Below, piece by piece: positions 1 to 5,415 of a stretch of 10,181 nt of DNA. Position 1 is the first letter of the stretch. Every line of letters begins with the position of its first letter. Where the stretch lies: NCBI GenBank assembly GCA_937876395.1, contig CALEIM010000018.1, forward strand, positions 1-10,181. The letters run 5' to 3'. The notes beneath the pieces were generated by a model. That model did not search any database and was not told where the DNA came from. It saw only the letters and a program-made list of their open reading frames with translations. The stretch comes from an uncultured Wenzhouxiangella sp. (GTDB lineage: Bacteria > Pseudomonadota > Gammaproteobacteria > Xanthomonadales > Wenzhouxiangellaceae). A program made the position numbers and the translations under genes.

Positions 1-1
1 C

Positions 2-1063
2 CCCGGCCCGTTTGTTGACTGGCGCTTCCTGGCCAGCGCGGAACAGGCTGCCTGCACCGGCGCTGACACCGGCTGGCAGCCTTTGCCGCTGATCGAGGAA
101 CGCGCCGGTCAGGCGATCTGCGCGGCCCCGCTATGGATCAAGAACCACTCACACGGTGAGTTCGTGTTCGACTTTGCCTGGGCCCAGGCCTCGACCGAGG
201 CCGGCATGCCCTGGTACCCCAAACTGCTGGTGGCCGCGCCTTTTACACCAGTCAGCGGGCCGCGCCTGATCGGCAGCGAGCAGAATCCTGATGCCGCGCT
301 CAAACTCATCGAACGCATTGAATCCCGGGTCGAGGCCGACGGCCTGTGGTCGGCCTCGGTCAACTTCTGCAGCGCATCCGATGCTGAGGTGCTGCGCGCG
401 GCCGGCTGGCTGGAGCGATTCGACTGGCAATATCACTGGCACAATCCCGGTTACGCCGATTTCGACGATTTCCTCGCCGGCCTGAGACACAAGCCGCGCA
501 AGAACATCCGCGCCGAACGGCGGCGCGTGCATGAAGCCGGCTGGCGTTTTCGCTGGCGGGATGGCAGCACGCTTTCTGCGCCCGAGCTGGATTTTCTCGA
601 CCGCTGTTATCGGAGCACCTTTGCCGTTTACGGCAACTGGCCGTCGCTCAATCGCGATTTTTTCGGCCTCAATGCGCAGCGTTTCGGTGCGCAGTTTCTG
701 GTCTGCATTGCGGAACTGAACGGGCAAGACCTGGCCTGTGCGATCTTCTGGCGCGATGACAGCCGGCTTTACGGTCGCTACTGGGGCAGCCTGGTCGAGT
801 CGCGCGATCTGCATTTCGAGGTTTGCTACTACCAGGGCATTGAGCTGGCAATCCGCTTGAATTCAAGCTGGTTCGAACCCGGCGCCCAGGGAGAACACAA
901 GATCCGCCGCGGCTTTCTGCCGATCAAGACCCGCTCGTTCCACCACATTCGCCATCCGGGCCTGCGCCAGGGTGTTCAACACTGGCTGGAAGAAGAAGCA
1001 CGCTTTCTCAATCAGCGCCGCGTCCAGCTCGACGCACTCGACCCGTTCCGGAGCGTTCGGTGA
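2..1063 (+). CDS. FemAB/GNAT-like N-acyltransferase family protein (DUF482), 5' end cut off by the window
   Basis: The open frame enters from the left edge (first full codon at base 2), so the true start lies upstream. The TTG at 83 is an internal codon, because recognisable family sequence (FVDWRFLASAE, then TGWQPLPL) lies before it. The visible 353 residues match my memory of the DUF482 family (PF04339, FemAB-like acyltransferase fold): APLWIKNHSHGEFVFDFAWA, then YPKLLVAAPFTPVSGPRL, a basic RHKPRKNIRAERR segment, and a C-terminal HKIRRGFLPIKTRSFHHI. FemAB-type enzymes transfer aminoacyl groups or act as GNAT acyltransferases, but the substrate of this branch is not established and I do not assign one. 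Nothing looks like a signal peptide in the visible part. The stop (TGA 1061-1063) overlaps the start of aat by four bases, so the two are probably co-transcribed. Family call is confident; function unknown. Confidence 0.85.
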   Translation, partial: PGPFVDWRFLASAEQAACTGADTGWQPLPLIEERAGQAICAAPLWIKNHSHGEFVFDFAWAQASTEAGMPWYPKLLVAAPFTPVSGPRLIGSEQNPDAALKLIERIESRVEADGLWSASVNFCSASDAEVLRAAGWLERFDWQYHWHNPGYADFDDFLAGLRHKPRKNIRAERRRVHEAGWRFRWRDGSTLSAPELDFLDRCYRSTFAVYGNWPSLNRDFFGLNAQRFGAQFLVCIAELNGQDLACAIFWRDDSRLYGRYWGSLVESRDLHFEVCYYQGIELAIRLNSSWFEPGAQGEHKIRRGFLPIKTRSFHHIRHPGLRQGVQHWLEEEARFLNQRRVQLDALDPFRSVR

Positions 1064-1785
1064 ACTCTGCTACGCCCCGCCTTGGCGACGCAGCCGACAG
1101 CGCGTTTCCTGACCCGCTGGCCAACCCGCGTGAAGACGGACTGCTCGCCTGGGGTGGCGATCTCGAGCCCGAACGCCTGCTCAACGCTTATCGTCGGGGC
1201 ATTTTCCCCTGGTATGAAGCGCCCGGCCCGATTCTGTGGTGGTCGCCGGAGCCGCGAGCGGTCATGCTGCCTGGCGGCATGCACATCTCCCGGCGCCTGC
1301 GACGCAGCTTGCGTCAGGCACGCTTTTCAGTTTCCGCCGACAGTTTCTTCGAGCAGGTGATTGAGGCCTGTGCCGAAGCTCGGGAGCCGCACGGCGGCAC
1401 CTGGATCAGCGCCGAAATGCAGAGCGCCTACGGCCGCCTTTACCAGCTCGGCCATGCGCACAGCATCGAGATTCTGGATGAGCAGGCCACGCTGATTGGC
1501 GGCCTGTATGGCGTGGCTATCGGGCGGATATTTTTTGCCGAATCAAAATTTCATCGCCGCCGCGATGCTTCGAAAATTGCCCTGGCCGTTTTGATGCGGG
1601 CACTGGAGGAGTGGGGTTTTTTGCTGTGCGACTGCCAGCTCTGGAACCCGCATCTCGAACGCCTCGGCGTCAGCCTGCTGTCCGGCGAACTGTTTCAAGC
1701 CGCCCTGGCGCGTGGGATTGGTGAAAAAGCTGCCGTCGAGGACTGGGCCACAGAAATCGTCAAAATCGATCCAGGAAACCTCTGA
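1060..1785 (+). CDS. aat: Leucyl/phenylalanyl-tRNA--protein transferase
   Basis: This cytoplasmic enzyme moves Leu or Phe from charged tRNA onto the N-terminal Arg or Lys of proteins, creating N-degrons for ClpS/ClpAP (known for the family). The protein is 241 residues, close to the 234 of E. coli Aat. Visible hallmarks are the N-terminal DGLLAWGGDLEPERLLNAYRRGIFPW block (residues 26-51), ILWWSPEPRAV (58-68), GGTWIS (112-117), LGHAHSIE (130-137), AESKF with Glu161, DASK (169-172) and the DCQ triad at 191-193. Glu161, Asp191 and Gln193 align at a constant five-residue offset with E. coli Glu156, Asp186 and Gln188. The GTG start at 1060 overlaps the upstream TGA (GTGA) and has GGAG at 1050-1053, six bases before it. 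The usual ESMF motif reads ESKF here. The gene ends six bases from the stop of a convergent gene. Confidence 0.96.
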   Translation: MNSATPRLGDAADSAFPDPLANPREDGLLAWGGDLEPERLLNAYRRGIFPWYEAPGPILWWSPEPRAVMLPGGMHISRRLRRSLRQARFSVSADSFFEQVIEACAEAREPHGGTWISAEMQSAYGRLYQLGHAHSIEILDEQATLIGGLYGVAIGRIFFAESKFHRRRDASKIALAVLMRALEEWGFLLCDCQLWNPHLERLGVSLLSGELFQAALARGIGEKAAVEDWATEIVKIDPGNL

Positions 1786-1802
1786 TCACGGTCAGAGGTT
1801 CC
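1774..1802. terminator. Hairpin shared by two convergent genes, possible weak bidirectional terminator
   Basis: AACCTCTGA (1777-1785) pairs perfectly with TCAGAGGTT (1792-1800) across a six-base loop. With one bulged A the stem extends by GG/CC to 1774-1802. The stem contains both stop codons: the TGA of aat (1783-1785) and, on the other strand, the TGA of the DUF2520 gene (1794-1792). Neither side has a proper T tract (TTCCTTAC on plus, TTTCCTGG on minus), so termination efficiency is uncertain. The structure could instead mainly protect 3' ends. Confidence 0.5.
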
Positions 1803-2664
1803 TTACGTCGCCTGGAGCGGAAAAAAGCTTCCTCAGGACATCATCTTCAGGTCGTGGCCCGCGCGCGCTCCGGGCCAGGTTCAGCGTGCCCTCGGCCAGC
1901 GCAGAGAACAGCGCCGTCTGATCATCCCCAAGGCGCGCGACGGCTGCTTGCAGCCGTTGGCATGCGTGGATATCCGCACGCTCGATCGGACCAGTCAGAG
2001 CCTGCTCGGGGCGACGCTCTACAAGACTTTCCAGCGTTCCAGCCTGCAGATCACCGAGAATCTCCGCGGCCTGAGACTCCGGCAGACCGGCGGCTGCGGC
2101 AAGCTCTCTGGCCAGCGCTTGAACCGTGACCAGAAAATTACTGGCGACCACGGTGGCCGCGTGCCAGGACACTTTGTCGGCCGGCTTGAAAGCCAGCCAG
2201 CGCGCACCAGCGGCCGCAAACACCGGCTGCAGCGCGTCGACTGCGGAATCATCGCCCTCGGCAACGCACCACGTGCCGGAAAAGCGTGCCGCGGCCCGGG
2301 TCGGGTCGGCAAAGGCGCGCACCGGGTGAACGCTGGCTACCCGTTTGCCCAAACCCGACAGCACGGCCGATGACACCGAGCCGGACAAATGAAAAGCCAG
2401 ATCAGGATGGCCGGGCAGCGGCAGTTGCGCGGCCTGGAGTTGGCCATCCGGCAGACCGAGCATCAGCCAGTCACCATTGATTTGGCGATCCAGCTCGGCA
2501 ACCGCCTGGCCGGCGCCGATAAAGGCCACCGCTTCACGCGCGCTGTCCACACTGCGATTTGCTATCTGACCGACACGAATCACCTCGGCGGCCAGCAGAC
2601 AGCGGACGATGGATCGGGCCGCCCGACCGCAGCCCAGCACATGCAGCAGCGGCGGCGCGCTCAT
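1792..2664 (-). CDS. Rossmann-like and DUF2520 domain-containing oxidoreductase-like protein
   Basis: The 290-residue protein starts with a nucleotide-binding Rossmann fold: a hydrophobic strand, then GCGRAARS (residues 11-18, a GxGxxA-type loop), and INGDWLMLGLPDG (62-74), as in NAD(P)-dependent dehydrogenases. It continues with HLSG (92-95), HPVRAFADP (113-121) and a helical C-terminal half opening with HAATVVASNFLVT (168-180). This arrangement is typical of proteins with a PF10727-type Rossmann domain plus DUF2520, distant relatives of prephenate dehydrogenase and ketopantoate reductase. The physiological substrate of this family is not known to me. The ATG at 2664 overlaps the TGA of the upstream SRPBCC gene (ATGA), and no Shine-Dalgarno is visible, which points to translational coupling. 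It is the last gene of the minus-strand cluster and converges with aat. Confidence 0.85.
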   Translation of the reverse strand: MSAPPLLHVLGCGRAARSIVRCLLAAEVIRVGQIANRSVDSAREAVAFIGAGQAVAELDRQINGDWLMLGLPDGQLQAAQLPLPGHPDLAFHLSGSVSSAVLSGLGKRVASVHPVRAFADPTRAAARFSGTWCVAEGDDSAVDALQPVFAAAGARWLAFKPADKVSWHAATVVASNFLVTVQALARELAAAAGLPESQAAEILGDLQAGTLESLVERRPEQALTGPIERADIHACQRLQAAVARLGDDQTALFSALAEGTLNLARSARGPRPEDDVLRKLFSAPGDVRNL

Positions 2665-3221
2665 GGTTCAACCGCGTCCGGCACAGGCGGCAGCCGTCCC
2701 TGGCTGCGTTCAAGATAGGCGTCAAGCTGTTCCAGGCCTTCCTCATACTGCCGGCCGGCAAGGCGTGGCAGCACCAGGCCCAGATAGCGACCGACCAGAT
2801 CCAGTGGGCCCAAGCTGGTCTGCATGCCCCAGCGCAACTGGCTGCCTCCAAAAATGTCTTCAACTTCCCACCAGCCGTCAAATTCGACTGAACCGCGCTC
2901 GACCACCAGGTCCACCCGCCCGGGCCGGACGGCGACAATGCGCAGGCGGCTTTCGTCGCCATGCTCACTTTCTCGCCAGACCAGGGTTTGACCTACGCCC
3001 GGCTCACGACCTTCAATGTGCCAGACCGTTTCCGGACGCTTGAGCAGCCACGGCGCCCATTGGCTGAAATGGCGCAAATCGGCCAGCACCGGGTTGACTA
3101 CGTCCGGCGAGTGGGCCGTGTCGAGATTTCTCTCGACATGAACTTTGGTCGGCAGCAAAAAGCCGATCATGACCAGCGCCACCACCAGGGCAAGCAGGGT
3201 TCCAAACAGTTTCTTTACCAC
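2661..3221 (-). CDS. Membrane-anchored SRPBCC (polyketide cyclase/START-like) family protein
   Basis: The protein has 186 residues. Residues 4-26 (KLFGTLLALVVALVMIGFLL) form a hydrophobic anchor or uncleaved signal, followed by LPTKVHVERNLDTAHSPDVV. The latter resembles the start of SRPBCC ligand-binding domains (helix-grip fold), in which a beta strand leads into a helix with LxDLRHFSQWAPW. The rest alternates strands (WHIEGREPGVGQTLVWRE, GWWEVEDIFGGSQLRWGMQ) and ends in a long C-terminal helix (EEGLEQLDAYLERSQ), as expected. Such folds bind hydrophobic ligands, but the ligand here is unknown. The start is GTG at 3221. An ATG eleven bases upstream is out of frame and stops after five codons. 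A purine-rich GATGGA lies at a plausible SD distance. It is 41 bases downstream of the rhomboid gene and overlaps the DUF2520 gene by four bases. Confidence 0.78.
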   Translation of the reverse strand: MVKKLFGTLLALVVALVMIGFLLPTKVHVERNLDTAHSPDVVNPVLADLRHFSQWAPWLLKRPETVWHIEGREPGVGQTLVWRESEHGDESRLRIVAVRPGRVDLVVERGSVEFDGWWEVEDIFGGSQLRWGMQTSLGPLDLVGRYLGLVLPRLAGRQYEEGLEQLDAYLERSQGRLPPVPDAVEP

Positions 3222-3262
3222 GGTTTTTCCATCTCGGTTGAACGCTTACTGGCACAGCAGCC

Positions 3263-3952
3263 TCAGGGCCAGCGATCGGGCCGATAGGCTTCGTTGCTGG
3301 CATGGCTGTCTTCGTCTTCTTCCTCTTCCAGCTCCCAGTCATAGCGCTTGACCGGCGTGCGATCCCAGTTGCGAAACACAAAAGCCAGCACAATGCCGAT
3401 GGCCATGCCGCTGGCATGCAACTCCCAGCTGGTCGAGGGATTGGCCGGCAGCACACCCCAAAGCATTGAGCCATACAAAAACCAGATCACTAACGACACG
3501 CCGACCGAACGCAGATCCCGGCGCAGTATGCCGGACACGAAAACAAAGGCCAGAATGCCGTAGATCAGACCGCTGGCACCGATGTGCAGATTGGATCGGC
3601 CGATGAGCCAGGCAATGCCGGCCGAGCCGACGTACATCAGCGGCAGCGCACGCAGGGCTGAATTCGGATACAGAAACAGCATTGCCACGCCGCCGATGAA
3701 CAGCGGCACGGTATTGGAACCGATGTGGCCCAGGTGGGCGTGCAGCAGTGGCGTCGTGGCCAGACCGAGCAAACCAGCACCTTCGCGGGGCCGAAGTCCG
3801 AAACGGGTCAGTTCCAGGCCGGTGAGCTGATCGAGCAAAAATACCGCCCAGATGCAGATAATGAAGCCGCCGGTCAGCTTCATTGCCAAAACAAAGCTGC
3901 GGCGTGCCCCGGGCGAGCTCGTGTAGTCCGGATCCGGGCGATGCAGATGCAT
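3263..3952 (-). CDS. Rhomboid family intramembrane serine protease
   Basis: Rhomboids cleave transmembrane segments of other proteins inside the bilayer using a Ser-His dyad. With the start chosen here the protein has 229 residues. Visible signatures are HLGHIGSN (HxxxN, His76 and Asn80), GASGLIYG with catalytic Ser127, and SWELHASGMAIG with catalytic His179. About six hydrophobic segments span residues 24-195, the minimal bacterial rhomboid core. A basic and polar N-terminus precedes them, and a strongly acidic tail (EEEEDED) follows. I prefer ATG 3952 because it overlaps the TGA of the upstream acyltransferase as TGATG, a classic coupling arrangement. A longer frame from 4000 would overlap that gene by 49 bases and add only a basic stretch. 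The substrate is unknown. It is not obviously GlpG, which has an extra N-terminal cytoplasmic domain. Confidence 0.92.
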   Translation of the reverse strand: MHLHRPDPDYTSSPGARRSFVLAMKLTGGFIICIWAVFLLDQLTGLELTRFGLRPREGAGLLGLATTPLLHAHLGHIGSNTVPLFIGGVAMLFLYPNSALRALPLMYVGSAGIAWLIGRSNLHIGASGLIYGILAFVFVSGILRRDLRSVGVSLVIWFLYGSMLWGVLPANPSTSWELHASGMAIGIVLAFVFRNWDRTPVKRYDWELEEEEDEDSHASNEAYRPDRWP

Positions 3953-4713
3953 CAGGCGGCGCTGCCCTGCGGCAATACGCTGGCGATGCGGGCGTGACAA
4001 TCGTGGCGCAGGCTGCGGGCATCGCCAGCTTCCAGACCCGTGGTCGTCAACGGCGGATGAATCACCAGCCGGACCCGCGCCGGGCGGATCGACAAACTGC
4101 CCGCCGGCAGCGCATTGCGGGTGCCGATGACGGTCACCGGCAGCACCGGCAGCTGCTGATCGACGGCGACCCGAAAAGCGCCCTTCTTGAACGGCATCAG
4201 CGACCCGCTGCGGCTGCGCGTTCCTTCGGCGAAAAACATCAGGCCCGTACCGCGACGAAGCCGCTTCACGGCCCGGTCGATGGCCTGTCGGGCCTGATCG
4301 GGATCGGAGCGGTCGATAAACACATGGCCGATGGCGCGGCAGCCGGCGGCCATAAAGGGAATGCGTCCAAGCTCAGCCTTGGCGACCCAGCGCAGATCCA
4401 GGCCGATCCAGCCGTAAATCACTGGAATATCAAACTGGCTCTGGTGATTGGCGACGACAACGTAGGACTGGCCCGGATCCAGGTGTTGCCGCCCTTCGAC
4501 CTCAACGCGCAGTGGGACCAGCCAGGCCAGAATCCGCCCCCAGGGAACGGCCACGTACTGATTTGCCACACGCGGAGAAATCAGCGCCACCGGTACGGCC
4601 AAGGCGCCGCAGATCAGGGTAGTCAACACCGCCAGCGGCACGTAAATCAACCACTGGTAGAGCGGGTAGAGGTTCAGCCAGGCGGGCTGGTCAGAGGATC
4701 GAGAATGATTCAT
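3952..4713 (-). CDS. plsC: 1-acyl-sn-glycerol-3-phosphate acyltransferase (PlsC family)
   Basis: The likely reaction is acylation of lysophosphatidic acid to phosphatidic acid at the inner membrane, in phospholipid synthesis. In the 253-residue protein, all four PlsC motifs are visible: NHQSQFD with His90 and Asp95 (HX4D), FIDRSD (132-137), FAEGTRSRSG with EGTR at 163-166, and VLPVTVIGT (190-198). A hydrophobic N-terminus (residues 17-47, LYQWLIYVPLAVLTTLICGALAV) anchors it. I start it at ATG 4713 rather than at the TTG at 4749, because the latter lies in the loop of the terminator behind ibpA. No strong SD precedes 4713. Its stop overlaps the rhomboid start (TGATG). The window holds a second, YihG-like member of the superfamily, so this copy may not be the only acyltransferase, and the acceptor specificity is inferred. 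Confidence 0.88.
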   Translation of the reverse strand: MNHSRSSDQPAWLNLYPLYQWLIYVPLAVLTTLICGALAVPVALISPRVANQYVAVPWGRILAWLVPLRVEVEGRQHLDPGQSYVVVANHQSQFDIPVIYGWIGLDLRWVAKAELGRIPFMAAGCRAIGHVFIDRSDPDQARQAIDRAVKRLRRGTGLMFFAEGTRSRSGSLMPFKKGAFRVAVDQQLPVLPVTVIGTRNALPAGSLSIRPARVRLVIHPPLTTTGLEAGDARSLRHDCHARIASVLPQGSAA

Positions 4714-4728
4714 GGCCACATCTATCGT

Positions 4729-4760
4729 AAACGAAACAGGGGCGCCCAAGGCGCCCCTGT
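4729..4760 (-). terminator. Rho-independent terminator downstream of ibpA
   Basis: Read on the minus strand, ACAGGGGCGCC (4760-4750) and GGCGCCCCTGT (4746-4736) form a perfect 11-bp GC-rich stem with a three-base loop, followed by TTTCGTTT. It lies 32 bases past the ibpA stop and 16 bases before the plsC ATG. It should insulate the heat-shock unit from the downstream cluster, and it argues against the longer plsC start at 4749. Confidence 0.88.
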
Positions 4761-4791
4761 CCGTTCATTCAAGTCTGATTGGAGCTTGCCC

Positions 4792-5271
4792 TCAGGCCGC
4801 TTTGGCAGACTTGTTCTTGCCACTTTCGATAACGCGGGCCGAATCGCTGCCAATCTCGATCTTGCGCGGCTTCATCTGCTCGGGCAGTTCGCGCTGCAAT
4901 TCAATGTGCAGCAGACCATTTTCCAGGTCGGCACCGGCCACTTTGACGTGGTCAGCGAGCTGGAAGCGTCGTTCGAAGCTGCGATTGGCGATGCCGCGGT
5001 AGAGAAAATCGCCCTTGTCGTCCGCGCTCCGTTCGGTTTCGTTCTTGCTGCCGGAAACCGTCAGGGTATTCTGCTCGGAAACGATGTCGAGCTCATCGCT
5101 GGAGAAGCCCGCCACCGCCATGGTGATGCGATAGCGATCCTCGCCAAGAGACTCGATGTTGTAGGGCGGGTAGCCGTTGCTGTCAACGCGCTGGGCGTTG
5201 CTCAACATGTCGGCCAGACGATCAAAGCCAATGGCTGTGCGGTACAGGGGTGAAAGATCAAACGTAGTCAT
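4792..5271 (-). CDS. ibpA: Small heat shock protein, Hsp20/alpha-crystallin family (IbpA-like)
   Basis: This ATP-independent holdase binds unfolding proteins and inclusion bodies and hands them to DnaK and ClpB. The 159-residue protein begins MTTFDLSPLYRTAIGFDRL, nearly the E. coli IbpA/IbpB N-terminus, followed by GYPPYNIE, the alpha-crystallin domain (about residues 36-126) with RITMAVAGF, FLYRGIANRSFERRFQLAD and GADLENGLLHIEL, and a C-terminal IEI (IxI) anchor motif. The tail beyond IEI (about 20 residues, KNKSAKAA) is longer than in E. coli. I chose ATG 5271 because GAGGAGG stands eight bases upstream. A frame extension to 5295 would translate through that SD. Regulation is visible: a sigma-32 promoter and a thermometer hairpin over the SD lie upstream, and an intrinsic terminator follows. 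IbpA versus IbpB cannot be distinguished in a single-copy context. Confidence 0.96.
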   Translation of the reverse strand: MTTFDLSPLYRTAIGFDRLADMLSNAQRVDSNGYPPYNIESLGEDRYRITMAVAGFSSDELDIVSEQNTLTVSGSKNETERSADDKGDFLYRGIANRSFERRFQLADHVKVAGADLENGLLHIELQRELPEQMKPRKIEIGSDSARVIESGKNKSAKAA

Positions 5272-5272
5272 T

Positions 5273-5300
5273 ACCGTATCCTCCTCAAGAAGCAATCGGT
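5273..5300 (-). promoter_or_regulatory. ROSE-like RNA thermometer hairpin covering the ibpA Shine-Dalgarno
   Basis: On the minus strand the arm ACCGAUUGCUUC (5300-5289) faces GGAGGAUACGGU (5284-5273) across a UUGA loop. Pairing gives four outer Watson-Crick pairs (ACCG/CGGU), then A-A and U-U mismatches, then U-A, a G-G mismatch, C-G, U-A, U-G and C-G. The SD (GGAGG) is fully inside. A UYGCU segment opposite the SD that creates a G-G opposition is the known signature of ROSE elements in small heat shock genes. The hairpin ends one base before the ATG. Two further hairpins lie upstream in the same leader. Temperature control is inferred from structure. Confidence 0.78.
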
Positions 5301-5315
5301 GTTTTCAGGTTGTTT

Positions 5316-5365
5316 GTCCGCCCATAGCGGGCCGGACCGGGTGAGACCCCTCAACGGCGATCTCA
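5316..5365 (-). promoter_or_regulatory. Upstream hairpins of the ibpA leader (accessory stems of the ROSE-like element)
   Basis: Two stems precede the SD hairpin on the minus strand. The first pairs TGAGA (5365-5361) with TCTCA (5346-5342) around a 14-base loop. The second pairs GTCC (5337-5334) and GCCC (5332-5329) with GGGC (5323-5320) and GGAC (5319-5316), with one bulged G and a five-base loop. ROSE leaders normally have one or more stable upstream stems that help folding, so the order fits. The first stem is weaker and less certain. Confidence 0.55.
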
Positions 5366-5370
5366 GAGCC

Positions 5371-5401
5371 TTAATTGGGCATGGCTCTCGGCCATTTCAA
5401 G
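5371..5401 (-). promoter_or_regulatory. Sigma-32 (RpoH) heat-shock promoter of ibpA
   Basis: Minus strand: CTTGAAA (5401-5395) is the exact -35 core of sigma-32 promoters. After 14-15 bases, GCCCAATTA(A) (5380-5371) resembles the CCCCATnTA -10 element. A start near 5365 would give a leader of about 94 nt containing the thermometer hairpins. The promoter begins 15 bases after the fumC stop. An inverted repeat ATGGC-N5-GCCAT (5395-5381) fills the spacer. Confidence 0.78.
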
Positions 5402-5415
5402 CCCGGTAGCGGGTT

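Noticed and set aside
149..814. A 221-codon minus-strand open frame inside the DUF482 gene
   Set aside because: It is fully antisense to a recognisable family protein and has no family signal of its own.
3952..4000. Longer start of the rhomboid gene at 4000
   Set aside because: It would overlap plsC by 49 bases and adds only a basic, non-family segment. The ATG at 3952 forms a TGATG junction.
4714..4749. Longer plsC start (TTG at 4749)
   Set aside because: The codon lies in the loop of the strong ibpA terminator, and the added residues lack family similarity. ATG 4713 is preferred.
3883..5253. A 456-codon plus-strand open frame antisense to rhomboid, plsC and ibpA
   Set aside because: It crosses three well-supported minus-strand genes, the ibpA terminator and the gaps between genes. 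Its translation is low in hydrophobic pattern and rich in Gln, Arg, His and Gly, typical of an antisense frame in GC-rich DNA.
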